From NCBI RefSeq assembly GCF_003605125.1, contig NZ_QPQT01000007.1, positions 1-64,000 on the forward strand: DNA of 64,000 nt, read 5' to 3'. Source of the stretch: Shewanella algidipiscicola (GTDB lineage Bacteria > Pseudomonadota > Gammaproteobacteria > Enterobacterales > Shewanellaceae). Both the position numbers and the translations under genes were made by a program. The notes under the pieces are model-generated. The model was not told the origin of the DNA, searched no databases, and worked only from the letters and a program-made list of their open reading frames with translations. This document shows, piece after piece, positions 48,812-59,256 of this stretch (position 1 is the stretch's first letter; each line of letters opens with the position of its first letter).

Positions 48812-49371
48812 GTGTCGCTATTGATAATCCCTCAATGTTAGCGATACAGAACAGTGGCGAGCCTTACGTGTTAATGCTCGCCAAACCATTAGCAACTAAG
48901 GTATTGATTGGTCCAATCAGTAAACCGTAAGGAGGCTTTAGCGTCTCTGGCAGTGTATGTGAATCAATCACTTTGCCTTGTTATGTGCAAGGTGTACAAG
49001 CCACAGCCTACAACCGTTAGCCACAGGCTCCCACCTTTTGCCGCAAACGGCATTACCTCTTTGGCTGATATTTATCGGCACTGTTTTTTATTGGTACATT
49101 TTTTATTTTAAATTAATAGCTTAATCGTTATGATTGTCGTTTTCTAACCCACTCAATCAGTGGTGATTAAATCTGCAAGCGTGCTGGAAAGGTAGCTGCC
49201 AACTGCTATATTTGCTGTTGTTGTGGTGTAAATGGTTTTGTAAATCGATTACGGCAAAAGATCGAACTGCTAGCAAGCAAAGTGTGATCGAGTTAACCTT
49301 ACTGGCTTACGTACTAGGTTAAAGTCCGATTTAACAGAATTTTATAATCAAAACTGAAAGGGGTTTTCATA
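48812..49371. other. 560-base gap, decarboxylase-udp
   Basis: Two stem-forming repeats near the decarboxylase stop (GTCGCTA/TAGCGAT near 48823-48846; GGCGAGC/GCTCGCC at 48856-48882) lack T-tracts. Near 49283 AGTGTGATCG matches half of a CRP site before udp, which in E. coli is under CRP and CytR. No convincing gene. Confidence 0.45.
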
Positions 49372-50130
49372 ATGTCAGATGTATTTCATTTAGGCCTGAC
49401 CAAAGAGATGTTGCAAGGTGCAACACTTGCCATCGTCCCGGGTGATCCTGAGCGTGTTAAGCGTATTGCCGAATTAATGGATCAACCTACATTTCTTGCT
49501 AGCCACCGTGAATATACCAGCTACCTAGCCTATATCGATGGTAAACCCGTCGTTATTTGTTCAACTGGGATTGGTGGTCCATCAACCTCAATTGCGGTTG
49601 AAGAGCTGGCCCAGTTGGGGGTTGATACCTTCTTACGTGTCGGAACTACAGGTGCAATTCAGCCCCATGTTAATGTTGGCGATGTCATTGTGACTCAGGC
49701 CTCGGTTCGTCTGGATGGTGCTAGCTTACATTTTGCTCCTATGGAGTTTCCTGCGGTCGCGAACTTCGAATGTACTACGGCGATGGTTGCTGCCACGCGT
49801 GAAGCGGGCATCGAGCCACACATCGGCATAACGGCCTCTTCTGATACTTTCTATCCAGGTCAAGAGCGTTACGACACTGTGAGTGGCCGGGTTACCAGTC
49901 GTTTTGCTGGCTCAATGAAAGAGTGGCAAGCGATGGGGGTATTAAACTATGAGATGGAATCATCGACACTATTTACCATGTGTGCGAGTCAAGGGTGGCG
50001 AGCAGGTTGTATTGCGGGCGTTATCGTTAACCGCACTCAGCAAGAGATCCCTGATGAAGCGACTATGAAAAAGACTGAAACCAGTGCCGTGTCGATTGTG
50101 GTCGCAACCGCGAAGAAGTTGTTGGCATAA
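49372..50130 (+). CDS. udp: Udp, uridine phosphorylase
   Basis: 252 residues (E. coli 253). PNP/UDP family: [14 protein letters not shown] near 24-37, [16 protein letters not shown] near 65-80, GTTGAIQ near 92-98 and the specific [11 protein letters not shown] near 192. It cleaves uridine (and deoxyuridine) to ribose 1-phosphate and uracil for pyrimidine salvage. GAAAGGGG precedes the ATG. The Tsx-like nucleoside channel gene lies just beyond, convergent. Confidence 0.95.
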   Translation: MSDVFHLGLTKEMLQGATLAIVPGDPERVKRIAELMDQPTFLASHREYTSYLAYIDGKPVVICSTGIGGPSTSIAVEELAQLGVDTFLRVGTTGAIQPHVNVGDVIVTQASVRLDGASLHFAPMEFPAVANFECTTAMVAATREAGIEPHIGITASSDTFYPGQERYDTVSGRVTSRFAGSMKEWQAMGVLNYEMESSTLFTMCASQGWRAGCIAGVIVNRTQQEIPDEATMKKTETSAVSIVVATAKKLLA

Positions 50131-50252
50131 ACTGCTGACATCATGCGTGACATGGGTGTTGGCGTCAGTTTAGATGAGTCTTAATGTGAGTCTTTGCGGC
50201 CAATGATGTTGTTAGGGGCTCTCATTGCCACCTTGTGTGATGATATGTAAAT

Positions 50253-50277
50253 AAAAGGCGCCCAGTGGCGCCTTTTT
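50253..50277 (+). terminator. udp intrinsic terminator
   Basis: AAAAGGCGCC pairs with GGCGCCTTTT around CAGT, T-tract follows. Confidence 0.9.
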
Positions 50278-50343
50278 GATATTTATTTTTTGGTCAGCTC
50301 TTTAGCGGCAGGTTAACCACACAAGGCTTAACTCATGTTGGGC

Positions 50344-51096
50344 CTAGAAGTGATATTTAGCGATCACTGAATAGGTATTTTGATCTACGCCTTTAACGCC
50401 ATATTTATTTTGCCAGTAGTCATACTCGACGCCGACAAACAGTTGGTTTTTATTGTGTTCACCAAAGATCACCGCGCCAAGATCGTACTTAACCTGTGGG
50501 TTAAAGTGGAAGTTCTCTTCATAGCCTTGGTTATCGGCAGAAAAGACCCAATCGATATAGCCATCGAATACGATATTGCTATTCCCCACGGGGAAATCCA
50601 TTCTAAAGGCTGGAGTGACTTGCCAACCATCACTTAGGTTACCACTGCTGAGCGCGTCACGGCGGTAGGTATTAATATTGAAATAGGTAAAGTAAGGCAC
50701 TGCGATATCCATGCCGATACCATACAAGAAACTGGTGACTGGGCCTTCACCTTCTTCAAGCATAAATGCCCAAGAGAGATCGGTTATTGGACCAAAGTCT
50801 ATTGATTGGCCACTGATCTTGCTAGCGCTTAAGCGTGTTGAAATTTCACCATAAGTGGTGTCGTTTTCAGACAGGTTTGAGCCGTTAAAATAGGTAACAT
50901 CTTGGAACGCAAACCAATCACCGTAGATCCATGCGCCTGCAGTTTCGAAAGTGACTGTCGTTTGTCTGTCCGAAGCGGCAAGATCATAATCATTACCGTG
51001 CAGTGCCGTCACACTCATATCCCACCACTGCACGACATCATTAGCCATAGCAGGTTGTGCAGCCAATAGGGCGAGAGCAAGCCAACTCTTTTTCAT
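50344..51096 (-). CDS. Tsx-like outer-membrane nucleoside channel
   Basis: 250 residues with a signal peptide (about 1-18, cut after AMA). The mature part (WWDMSVTALHGNDYD, DVTYFNGSN, EYDYWQNKYG) matches the nucleoside-specific channel-forming Tsx family, a 12-stranded barrel ending in a C-terminal Phe (YHF). It probably brings nucleosides into the periplasm for salvage by enzymes such as Udp encoded next door. An upstream TTG at 51099 adds one residue; the ATG at 51096 after AAGGTGAAG is preferred. Confidence 0.85.
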   Translation of the reverse strand: MKKSWLALALLAAQPAMANDVVQWWDMSVTALHGNDYDLAASDRQTTVTFETAGAWIYGDWFAFQDVTYFNGSNLSENDTTYGEISTRLSASKISGQSIDFGPITDLSWAFMLEEGEGPVTSFLYGIGMDIAVPYFTYFNINTYRRDALSSGNLSDGWQVTPAFRMDFPVGNSNIVFDGYIDWVFSADNQGYEENFHFNPQVKYDLGAVIFGEHNKNQLFVGVEYDYWQNKYGVKGVDQNTYSVIAKYHF

Positions 51097-51379
51097 CAAT
51101 CTTCACCTTGTGTTGATTTTTTTATTCGGACGTAATTTAAAACAGTCCTGAGGTTATTTAGGTTATGGTGATGCAGTTTGATCGCCGTAACCCTTTAGTG
51201 GCGGCAAGTATAAATGATTTCTTTAAGCGGCCAAAACACTAAACAATGCGCAGGGCTAATAAATATCGACTCTGTGGTAAAGACCTCGATTTACTGCTAA
51301 AAGGCATGACATAATATGTCGCCTGCAGCGAGTAGAGCTGCTATAGTCAAGTCTTAATACTCTTATTTCAGGGGGAAAT

Positions 51380-51835
51380 ATGGTGTTGTCAAATCCGTTG
51401 ATGATATGGATAGTGATCGGTATCGTGTTGATGTTAGCTGAGATTGTCTTACCCGGTGGAATTGTTATTTTATTGGGGGCTGCCTGTTTGGTGGTGGCTG
51501 GGGCGTTAGCCGTTGGCTGGGTTGAAGGCTTAGTGCAAGCGTTCACCTTGTGGTTTATTGCCTCTATGGTGTTACTGTTAGGCTTTCGTCACGTCACACA
51601 AAAGTTGGTCGGCGGTGATTCACATATTGATAATACCGATGAGGAGATGGATTTATATAATCAAACCGCGATAGTTAAAACGGTGATTGGTCCCGCACAG
51701 ATACGTGGGAGAGTTGAATTTCAGGGGAGTGAGTGGCCAGCGTTAGGCGATGGCAGCGAGATCCCTGTGGGGGCAACTGTCAGAGTGATATGTCGTGAAA
51801 ATATCGCCTTGGTGGTTGAACCAATATCAGAGTAA
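51380..51835 (+). CDS. NfeD-like membrane protein
   Basis: 151 residues. Two or three membrane spans (about 8-75) followed by a small OB-fold NfeD domain (about 90-151: TAIVKTVIGPAQIRGRVEF, WPALGDGSEIPVGATVRV). Short NfeD proteins are nearly always linked to SPFH proteins, as here. GGGGGAAAT precedes the ATG. First gene of a three-gene operon. Confidence 0.9.
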   Translation: MVLSNPLMIWIVIGIVLMLAEIVLPGGIVILLGAACLVVAGALAVGWVEGLVQAFTLWFIASMVLLLGFRHVTQKLVGGDSHIDNTDEEMDLYNQTAIVKTVIGPAQIRGRVEFQGSEWPALGDGSEIPVGATVRVICRENIALVVEPISE

Positions 51836-51865
51836 TAGCGATAAGCTATGTAAAGGATGGAATCT

Positions 51866-52792
51866 ATGTTTGTATTTACCTTAGTGGTGTTATTTGTTTT
51901 TTTTATTTTATATAAATTGCTGTTGATCGTGCCGATGCGTGAGGTCAATGTGATTGAACGTTTAGGCAAATTTAGGGTGGTGTTGCAACCTGGGTTTCAT
52001 TTTTTGATCCCCTTCTTCGACCGGGTTGCTTACAAGCATGACACCCGAGAGCAAGTACTCGATGTACCACCGCAAAGCTGTATCTCAAAAGATAATACCC
52101 AACTAGAAGTTGATGGACTGGTGTATCTCAAGGTGATGGACGGGAGACTGGCCAGTTATGGTATAGAAGATTATCGCCGCGCCGCAGTCAACTTAGCCCA
52201 AACCACCATGCGCTCAGAGATTGGTAAGTTAAGTTTAAGTCAGACCTTTTCTGAACGTGACAGCCTCAATGAATCAATCGTGCGTGAGATAGATAAAGCG
52301 TCCGATCCTTGGGGGATCAAGGTGCTGCGTTATGAAATTAAAAATATTACCCCCTCCTTTAAAGTGATCCACACCCTCGAAAAGCAGATGGAAGCTGAGC
52401 GCCGTAAGCGCGCCGAGATAACCTTAGCCAATGCCGAAAAAGCCGCGATGATTAACCTGTCTCAAGGTGAGCGCCAAGAAGCGATTAATATTTCAGAAGG
52501 ACAAAAGCAGAAACGCATCAATGAAGCCCAGGGTACGGCACAAGAGATCGCCATTATTGCCAGAGCTAAAGCCGAAGCCATGACTCAGGTGTCTCAAGCC
52601 CTTGCGTTAGAGGGAGGCAACGAAGCGATGAATATGCAGCTTAAAGAGCAGTTTATTGTGCAGGTTGGCAAAATACTTAATAAGGCCGATATTTCGGTGG
52701 TTCCCGCCGAGCTGGCGAAATTGGAAGGTTTCTTCGAAGGGATGGAGCAAGTGACCCAAGCGGTTGGACAAGCAAAAGGAGAGCGCTCATGA
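51866..52792 (+). CDS. SPFH-domain protein (slipin/QmcA-like), first copy
   Basis: About 308 residues. One N-terminal membrane span (about 3-23), then an SPFH/band-7 domain (about 25-195: VNVIERLGKFRVVLQPGFHF, DNTQLEVDGLVYLKVMD), then a charged coiled coil (about 190-260) with repeated NISEGQKQKRINEAQG-type units. SPFH proteins form large cage-like assemblies on the inner membrane and modulate proteases and lipid domains. AGGA is 8 bases from the ATG at 51866; a nearer ATG at 51857 is possible. The next gene overlaps by 4 bases. Confidence 0.88.
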   Translation: MFVFTLVVLFVFFILYKLLLIVPMREVNVIERLGKFRVVLQPGFHFLIPFFDRVAYKHDTREQVLDVPPQSCISKDNTQLEVDGLVYLKVMDGRLASYGIEDYRRAAVNLAQTTMRSEIGKLSLSQTFSERDSLNESIVREIDKASDPWGIKVLRYEIKNITPSFKVIHTLEKQMEAERRKRAEITLANAEKAAMINLSQGERQEAINISEGQKQKRINEAQGTAQEIAIIARAKAEAMTQVSQALALEGGNEAMNMQLKEQFIVQVGKILNKADISVVPAELAKLEGFFEGMEQVTQAVGQAKGERS

Positions 52793-53724
52793 TTGCAGGT
52801 GTAGACACAGACTTGATTGTCATGGGGATTTGGGGATTAATTTTTGCGATTTTCGTGATCAAGTTATTCCAATCTATTCGCTTGGTGCCCACCAAGTCGG
52901 CATGTGTGGTTGAACGTTTAGGTAAGTATCACTCGACGCTCGATGCTGGCTTTCATGCCTTAGTGCCCTTTGTCGATAAAGTGGCTTATGTTCATGATCT
53001 TAAGGAGGAGACCATAGATGTACCGCCCCAAGAGTGTTTCTCTAGCGATGAAGTCAATGTGGAAGTCGATGGGGTTATCTACATCTCGGTAATCGATCCG
53101 GTAAAGGCCAGTTATGGGGTAACAGATTATCGCTACGCCGCCATTCAACTTGCGCAAACCACCACGCGCTCTGTGATAGGTACCTTAGATTTAGACCGCA
53201 CTTTTGAAGAGCGTGATGTGATCAGCGCTAAAGTGGTCGAGGTGTTAGATCAAGCGGGCGCCACATGGGGAATTCGGGTGCACCGCTATGAGATCAAAAA
53301 TATTACACCACCAGAAACCGTGAAGAATGCCATGGAGATGCAGGTCAACGCCGAGCGTGAGCGCCGTGCACTATTGGCAAAAAGTGAGGGTGATAAACAG
53401 AGTAAAATTAATCGCTCTGAAGGTATTAAAGCGGAAACCATTAACCATTCAGAAGGTGAAATGCAGCGCCGCATAAACGAAGCCGAGGGTAAAGCTGAAG
53501 AGATCTTAGCCATCGCCAAGGCAACTGCCGAGTCGATTGAACGTATCGCCCAGGTGATCTCAGCGCCGGGGGGTAAAAACGTGGTGCGTATGCAGCTGGG
53601 TGCCCAATACCTACAGCAGTTTGATGGTCTAAGCCAGAATGCCAGCAAGATAGTGTTGCCGGGCAATATGATGGACTTTGAGCATTGGATGGACAGCATG
53701 GGACTGGAAGAGAGTAAAGATTAA
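52789..53724 (+). CDS. SPFH-domain protein, second copy
   Basis: 311 residues, a paralogue of the gene before it, joined by an ATGA overlap. One N-terminal span (about 10-28), band-7 domain (SACVVERLGKYHSTLDAGFH, VNVEVDGVIYISVID), then a coiled coil with SEG units (SEGDKQSKINRSEG, HSEGEMQRRINEAEG). The pair probably assembles together with NfeD. A terminator follows. Confidence 0.9.
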   Translation: MIAGVDTDLIVMGIWGLIFAIFVIKLFQSIRLVPTKSACVVERLGKYHSTLDAGFHALVPFVDKVAYVHDLKEETIDVPPQECFSSDEVNVEVDGVIYISVIDPVKASYGVTDYRYAAIQLAQTTTRSVIGTLDLDRTFEERDVISAKVVEVLDQAGATWGIRVHRYEIKNITPPETVKNAMEMQVNAERERRALLAKSEGDKQSKINRSEGIKAETINHSEGEMQRRINEAEGKAEEILAIAKATAESIERIAQVISAPGGKNVVRMQLGAQYLQQFDGLSQNASKIVLPGNMMDFEHWMDSMGLEESKD

Positions 53725-53741
53725 GTAGCCCATTGAACGGC

Positions 53742-53770
53742 AAAACCGGTGCCATGGCGCCGGTTTTTTT
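53742..53770 (+). terminator. Terminator of the NfeD-SPFH operon
   Basis: AAAACCGG with CCGGTTTTTTTT, TGCC/GGCG in the stem, followed by a long T-tract. Confidence 0.88.
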
Positions 53771-53863
53771 TATGCCTGCATCGCAATGCGTTAAAAGCCA
53801 CGCAGCGTATGACCTAGGCGCCGGCTCCTGTTATACTGCCTGCCTGATTTTTTGGAGGCAAGA

Positions 53864-56065
53864 ATGGACGTATCTTCTTTACTTGACGGCTTAAACGATA
53901 AGCAGCGCGAAGCCGTTAGCGCACCACAATCTAGCATGTTGGTGTTAGCGGGCGCGGGCAGTGGTAAAACACGCGTATTGACCCACCGCATCGCTTGGTT
54001 GATGCATCATGAGCAGCAGAGCCCCTATTCTATTCTTGCGGTCACCTTTACCAACAAAGCCGCTGCCGAGATGCGTGAGCGGGTAGAGAAGGTGAGTGGC
54101 AGTAATATGGGCCGCATGTGGATAGGCACCTTCCACGGCCTAGCTCATCGTTTGCTGCGCACCCATTATCAAGACGCTAACTTGCCTCAAAGTTTCCAAA
54201 TTCTTGATTCTGACGATCAGCTGCGCTTGATTAAACGTATTTTAAAAAGCCTTAACCTTGATGAAAAACAGTACCCTCCGCGTCAAGCTCAGGGCTACAT
54301 CAATGGTAAAAAAGATCAAGGTTTGCGCCCCAAGCATATCGATACCACGGGTTTTCCTATCGAGCAAAATCTGCTGAAGATCTATCAGGTATACCAAGAG
54401 TCTTGCGACCGTGCTGGACTGGTGGACTTTGCCGAGATCTTGCTACGGGCTCATGAGCTGTGGCTCAATAAACCGCATATTTTAGAGCACTATCAAGCGC
54501 GTTTTAAAAATATCCTTGTGGACGAGTTCCAAGATACCAACGCCATTCAATATGCGTGGATCCGCGTGCTAGCGGGTAACAGCGCCAATGTGATGATTGT
54601 TGGTGATGATGATCAGTCCATTTATGGCTGGCGCGGCGCGCAGGTCGAAAATCTGCATAAGTTCTTAGATGATTTCCCCGACGCGAAAACCATACGCCTA
54701 GAGCAGAATTACCGCTCCAGCGCCAATATTTTGAACGCCTCGAACGAGCTGATCGCCAACAACCCAGATAGACTCGGTAAAAAGCTGTGGACCGAAGATA
54801 AAGCCGGTGAGCAGATTGGGCTTTACTGCGCCTTTAACGAAATGGATGAGGCGCGCTTTATTGTGGGCCGTATCATGGACTGGCAAGACATGGGCGGCAA
54901 TTTAAGCGATTGCGCGATCCTTTATCGCTCCAACGCCCAATCACGGGTGCTTGAGGAAGCCTTGCTGCATAAAGGGATGGCTTACCGTATTTATGGCGGT
55001 TTGCGCTTCTTCGAACGCCAAGAAATTAAAGATGCCATGGGGTATCTGCGGCTCATCAGCAACAAAAATGATGATGCCGCTTTTGAACGTGTCATTAACA
55101 CGCCCGCTCGCGGTATAGGGGGGCGCACTCTGGATATTTTACGCTCGACGGCGCGTCAGCAAGAGTTAACCCTGTGGCAGACCTGCTTGTCGGTGCTCGA
55201 TGAGAAGTTGCTCAGTGGCCGAGCGGCAAATGCGGTGCGTGGCTTTATGGATCTTATCGTTAACTTGCAACAAGATACCGAATCGCAATCTTTGCACCGT
55301 ATGACAGATCATGTGATCCAAGCTTCTGGCCTCAAAGCCATGTATGAAGCCGAAAAGGGTGAGAAGGCCCGTGCTCGAGTAGAAAACTTGGATGAGTTAG
55401 TGACCGCGGCGCGCACCTTTGTGATGCCAGAAGATCTGGAAGATATGGGTGAACTCAACGCCTTCTTGTCCCATGCGGCGCTCGAAGCGGGCGAAGGCCA
55501 AGCCGATGCCTTTACCGATGCGGTGCAATTGATGACGCTGCATTCGGCCAAAGGACTTGAGTTTCCACTGGTGTTTATGGCGGGCGTCGAGGAGGGGATT
55601 TTCCCCAGCCAAATGGCGATGGATGAGGGCGACAGGCTCGATGAAGAGCGCCGCCTTTGTTATGTGGGCATGACCCGCGCCATGAAGCAGCTCTATATTA
55701 CCTATGCCGAATCACGGCGCATCTATGGCCGAGAAAACTTTGCCCGACCGTCACGGTTTATCAAAGAGATCCCCAGTGAATATGTGCAAGAAATTCGCTT
55801 AAAGGCACAGGTAACGGCACCGACTAATCGGTTTAGTAACCGAATCAACGATGCCATTAGCGAGAGTCGCAATCGCCCTGTAAGAGCGGTTGCTGGCCAT
55901 GAATCTGGTTTTAGTATTGGTCAACGGGTGATGCATTTTAAGTTTGGTGAAGGCAAGGTTATCGATCTTGAGGGCAATGGAGATCAAGCGGTTATTGAAG
56001 TGAACTTCGACGATGTCGGCCGTAAACGGCTTAAAATCGCCTTTGCTCGTTTAGAAAAGGTATAG
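53864..56065 (+). CDS. uvrD: UvrD, DNA helicase II
   Basis: 733 residues (E. coli 720). Superfamily 1A 3'-5' helicase for nucleotide-excision and mismatch repair. Walker A GAGSGKT (near 33), TFTNKAAAEMR (Ia), DEFQDTN (II), GDDDQSIYGWRGA (III), EQNYRS (IV), TLHSAKGLEFPLVF (V) and EERRLCYVGMTRA (VI) are all present. The tail is longer than usual and carries the Tudor-like fold (GQRVMHFKFGEGKV). A TTG at 53852 extends the frame, but GGAGGCAAGA before the ATG at 53864 fixes the start. Confidence 0.96.
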   Translation: MDVSSLLDGLNDKQREAVSAPQSSMLVLAGAGSGKTRVLTHRIAWLMHHEQQSPYSILAVTFTNKAAAEMRERVEKVSGSNMGRMWIGTFHGLAHRLLRTHYQDANLPQSFQILDSDDQLRLIKRILKSLNLDEKQYPPRQAQGYINGKKDQGLRPKHIDTTGFPIEQNLLKIYQVYQESCDRAGLVDFAEILLRAHELWLNKPHILEHYQARFKNILVDEFQDTNAIQYAWIRVLAGNSANVMIVGDDDQSIYGWRGAQVENLHKFLDDFPDAKTIRLEQNYRSSANILNASNELIANNPDRLGKKLWTEDKAGEQIGLYCAFNEMDEARFIVGRIMDWQDMGGNLSDCAILYRSNAQSRVLEEALLHKGMAYRIYGGLRFFERQEIKDAMGYLRLISNKNDDAAFERVINTPARGIGGRTLDILRSTARQQELTLWQTCLSVLDEKLLSGRAANAVRGFMDLIVNLQQDTESQSLHRMTDHVIQASGLKAMYEAEKGEKARARVENLDELVTAARTFVMPEDLEDMGELNAFLSHAALEAGEGQADAFTDAVQLMTLHSAKGLEFPLVFMAGVEEGIFPSQMAMDEGDRLDEERRLCYVGMTRAMKQLYITYAESRRIYGRENFARPSRFIKEIPSEYVQEIRLKAQVTAPTNRFSNRINDAISESRNRPVRAVAGHESGFSIGQRVMHFKFGEGKVIDLEGNGDQAVIEVNFDDVGRKRLKIAFARLEKV

Positions 56066-56170
56066 CCATGGGTGGTACAAATGGCTTGAAAGTGGTCGTA
56101 TGTCAGTCATAATGTCAACCATATTGACCTCAGATCACAGGCCAAGCGGTGTTTAAGGGAGCCTTATCAG

Positions 56171-57031
56171 ATGAACTTACGGGATAAAATTAACGCCTAT
56201 TTGCGTCTTGCACGCATGGATCGGCCCATCGGTACCTTGTTGCTGCTATGGCCTTGTTTAATGGCCCTTGTACTAGCGGCTGGTGGCATGCCAGATACTA
56301 AAGTACTGATTATTTTTATTATTGGCGTGGTAGTGATGCGTGCGTGTGGCTGCATCATCAATGATTATGCCGATCGTAATATCGATTCTTACGTCGAGCG
56401 CACTAAATCACGACCTTTAGTCAGTGGTGAGGTATCAGTGAAAGAGGCCCTGTGGCTATTTGTGGCATTAGGCTTGTTAGCTTTTGGTTTAGTCTTGATG
56501 CTTAATCCATTGGTGGTGCAACTGTCTGTGGTAGGGATTATTCTGACCATCATCTACCCCTTTACCAAGCGCTTTACCAACATGCCGCAAATGTTCCTTG
56601 GTGTGGTGTGGAGCTGGTCAATTCCCATGGCTTATGCGGCGCAAACGGGTGAGGTGCCAGCAGAAGCCTGGTGGTTATTTGCGGCCAATTGGTGTTGGAC
56701 CGTTGCCTACGACACTATGTATGCCATGGTCGATCGTGATGATGATTTGAAAGTAGGCATTAAATCGACGGCGATTTTATTTGGCCGTTTTGATCGTCAG
56801 ATAATCGGTTTGTTTCAGTTAGCCGCCCTTGGTTGTTTTATTATGGCGGGCTTAAGTGCACAACGTGGTTTAGTCTTTGGTTTAGGCATTATCACCTTTG
56901 TCGGCTTTAGTCTGTATCAGCAAAAGCTGATTTATGGCCGCGAGCGCGCGCCCTGTTTTAAAGCTTTTTTAAATAATAACTGGGCGGGGTTAAGCCTGTT
57001 TATGGCATTGGGTATCGATTATCTAATCTAA
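56171..57031 (+). CDS. ubiA: UbiA, 4-hydroxybenzoate polyprenyltransferase
   Basis: 286 residues (E. coli 290). An inner-membrane prenyltransferase with seven to nine spans; it attaches the polyprenyl chain to 4-hydroxybenzoate in ubiquinone synthesis. The two Mg2+-diphosphate sites are NDYADRNID (about 65-73) and DRDDD (about 186-190). AAGGGAG lies before the ATG. No ubiC partner is adjacent. A terminator follows. Confidence 0.95.
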   Translation: MNLRDKINAYLRLARMDRPIGTLLLLWPCLMALVLAAGGMPDTKVLIIFIIGVVVMRACGCIINDYADRNIDSYVERTKSRPLVSGEVSVKEALWLFVALGLLAFGLVLMLNPLVVQLSVVGIILTIIYPFTKRFTNMPQMFLGVVWSWSIPMAYAAQTGEVPAEAWWLFAANWCWTVAYDTMYAMVDRDDDLKVGIKSTAILFGRFDRQIIGLFQLAALGCFIMAGLSAQRGLVFGLGIITFVGFSLYQQKLIYGRERAPCFKAFLNNNWAGLSLFMALGIDYLI

Positions 57032-57092
57032 ATGGGTTAAGCGTGTTGCGCTAACGGTCACAGATGCAAGTCGAGATGATTAACAACAGAAG

Positions 57093-57117
57093 CCAGTGAC
57101 ATTATCACTGGTTTTTT
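57093..57117 (+). terminator. ubiA intrinsic terminator
   Basis: CCAGTGA pairs with TCACTGG around CATTA and is followed by TTTTTTT. Confidence 0.85.
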
Positions 57118-57152
57118 TGTTAATCGTATAAGTGCAGCTCATACTAGACCAA

Positions 57153-58238
57153 CTAGCTCGCTTGTTGTAGCTGCAGATCTCCATTCAAATTCGCAGCCTC
57201 AATAGCAGACTTAAACTGCTGCGGATTATCCAGCACTATGTCGATTTGGCTAACTGACTCTGTTAACTGCCCCATTGCGCCCATATAGACTTGAGGAGAT
57301 GTAAACATAATTCGCGTATTGCTTTTCCCTCTGCCGAAACTCAGATCCTGCTTGTCTCGCTGTGCACTGCCATCGAGTAATTCCACACCTGCAATACGAT
57401 TTAATTCAACAACTAGCATTCCCCAAATGCCATTATTTAGCACCAGCTTGTCATCGATGAGATAACAACTATAGTGCCGCGCAATTCGGTGGTTTGCACA
57501 AAGTACCACGACACTATAGGCGATAAACCCAGCAGAAAAGAGTGCGGCGAGTTCACTCCAATCGACTAAGGCTAGGTAACAACAAGTCGCGGCAGCAACC
57601 AAACCTGTGATCAGTGACAACAGATGCCAGCGACTCGATGATAATGAGGTGATATGCGCAATAGCCCTTGCATGATGACGAGAGAAATAAGCTATGGCGT
57701 AATACCAGCTGGCAGGCTCGGTCGCTAGCATGTATCCCAAGGTGAGTTTCTTATCATCTTGGACTTGCGGCTTATCTACAGGCTTGTTCGTTGTAAGCGA
57801 TGCTTGAGGCTGATTTGTGCCATATTGGCTTATCACAGTGAGTCTCGGATCGCCTTTGGCCGATCTCGCTTGCCACAGTCCCCTCGCAATACTCACGATT
57901 AGATACAGTTCAATCGCGAGTAACACGGCAATAATAGGAAAGCGCAACCAGGCGATAAACTCAAAGTAACTCGCGATCTCAGCCGGGAAACCAAGCCGAG
58001 CCATCAGGCTGCTAAGACTAAAAATGATAAGTAGTTTCCATAACTTTTGACCACCCACTTTGATAATGGCAAACCAATAGCCAAGTGGTAAAACAAGGAA
58101 GTAGATAACAGAAAATACACTTAGCCGAATCAGTGCACTAGGTTCATCTAAACTCGCGGGAAGATATGTAAAACCAAGGCTGTAAGCCACAACGACGGAT
58201 AACAGAAACAACAAACGATATTTAACACTTCGCCTCAT
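57153..58238 (-). CDS. Multi-span membrane protein with C-terminal PH-like region, unknown
   Basis: 361 residues. Spans near 8-28, 38-58, 66-80, 95-115 and, after a polar linker (about 120-190), two more near 208-245. The C-terminal part (DDKLVLNNGIWGMLVVELNRI) resembles bacterial PH-type domains but weakly. Function unknown. Convergent with ubiA. Codon use like its neighbours. Confidence 0.7.
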   Translation of the reverse strand: MRRSVKYRLLFLLSVVVAYSLGFTYLPASLDEPSALIRLSVFSVIYFLVLPLGYWFAIIKVGGQKLWKLLIIFSLSSLMARLGFPAEIASYFEFIAWLRFPIIAVLLAIELYLIVSIARGLWQARSAKGDPRLTVISQYGTNQPQASLTTNKPVDKPQVQDDKKLTLGYMLATEPASWYYAIAYFSRHHARAIAHITSLSSSRWHLLSLITGLVAAATCCYLALVDWSELAALFSAGFIAYSVVVLCANHRIARHYSCYLIDDKLVLNNGIWGMLVVELNRIAGVELLDGSAQRDKQDLSFGRGKSNTRIMFTSPQVYMGAMGQLTESVSQIDIVLDNPQQFKSAIEAANLNGDLQLQQAS

Positions 58239-58368
58239 AAAGGCTCCCTGTGTAATGTTACCTATTTGTAAGCAACATATGGAGTTAAGACGCTAGTCTC
58301 AAGCTAAAAATTGTAACTAAAGTCATTTAAGACGAAGATTTTTATATGAAATTAACTCTGTAACAGGG

Positions 58369-58812
58369 TTAAGTTGACGAAGATTTCTTGTCATTCTCTG
58401 CTTTTTGCTTTATTAAGTCGGCAATTTGGGCAGATAACACAGCTATCTCAGTTCGGATCTGATCGCGTCGCTTTTCGGCCGCGTCACTTTTATCGTTAGC
58501 TAAGGCCTTAAGCTCTTGCTGAAGCTCTTGTATCTTCTCTTTGCGCTGTTCAATCAGCTCATCAAGGGAAGGTTTATGGGGTTTCTCGCTGGCAGCCGCT
58601 TGCTGAGTTTCTTGCATCTCATTCACTTTGGCGTGCAGTGAACCACCAAGTTCACTCGCCAATGCTTCGCGACCTTCACTAGAGATAGAAATCTGACTGC
58701 TTTCCTGACTGGACACCGTTACAGCTGAGGCAGCCGTCTCTTTCGCAACTACAGTTAATCGGCTCAAACTTGTTGGGCCAAGGCTTTGCTGATTTATCCC
58801 TTGAATGTTCAT
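58369..58812 (-). CDS. Coiled-coil protein of unknown function
   Basis: 147 residues: Ser/Thr/Val-rich N-terminal half with VSSQESSQISISSEGREAL, then a Glu/Lys/Gln-rich coiled coil (about 80-140; ELIEQRKEKIQELQQELKAL). No signal peptide or span. Resembles small proteins found in Shewanella and related genera of unknown role; I am not sure of a family. Confidence 0.7.
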   Translation of the reverse strand: MNIQGINQQSLGPTSLSRLTVVAKETAASAVTVSSQESSQISISSEGREALASELGGSLHAKVNEMQETQQAAASEKPHKPSLDELIEQRKEKIQELQQELKALANDKSDAAEKRRDQIRTEIAVLSAQIADLIKQKAENDKKSSST

Positions 58813-59256
58813 ACTGCGCCTTCTTTAACGAGCAACTTGTGCTGAGTGATATTAATATCCATTGCTTCTATTCATCGGCAAATTACAAAAATGGTTTAGT
58901 TAATTGGCGACAATCTTTTCAGCAATCAGCAAAATTGCGGCTCAGACCAGATAATTAACCCCTAACGCGACAAGATGAATAAGTCATTATGGGGATACCT
59001 GTAATGACTTTATGGGTGCGGTATATGGTGGGGACAAGAGGCATTTATCTGTGTAATGAGCCAATTGAGAAATTCGCGGCAGGATAATGGCATAATAGCT
59101 CATGAATGATAGTGCAAAAAAACTGCGCCGAGAGCGGCAGTAGCGTGGGGGTAGTCTAAGCTTATGTGAAGAGTTATTGGTGAAATCATCAGCTACACAT
59201 GAGTAAAAATTGTTGTTGGATGTGATAGTGACGATGAGGTTATGCAGGAGATTTTC
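58813..59256. other. Gap between the coiled-coil gene and the next gene
   Basis: Contains a perfect 9-bp hairpin (AAGTCATTA/TAATGACTT, 58981-59010) without a T-tract. No gene. Confidence 0.45.

Noticed and set aside
48908..49111. A 67-codon frame in the decarboxylase-udp gap
   Set aside because: Poor composition, no ribosome site and odd amino acid content; probably chance.
53800..53863. LexA box before uvrD
   Set aside because: CTGT-N8-CTGC lacks the second ACAG half; not convincing even though uvrD is SOS-controlled in E. coli.
58770..58958. A 62-codon frame on the plus strand near 58.8 kb
   Set aside because: It overlaps the start of the coiled-coil gene on the other strand and has no ribosome site.
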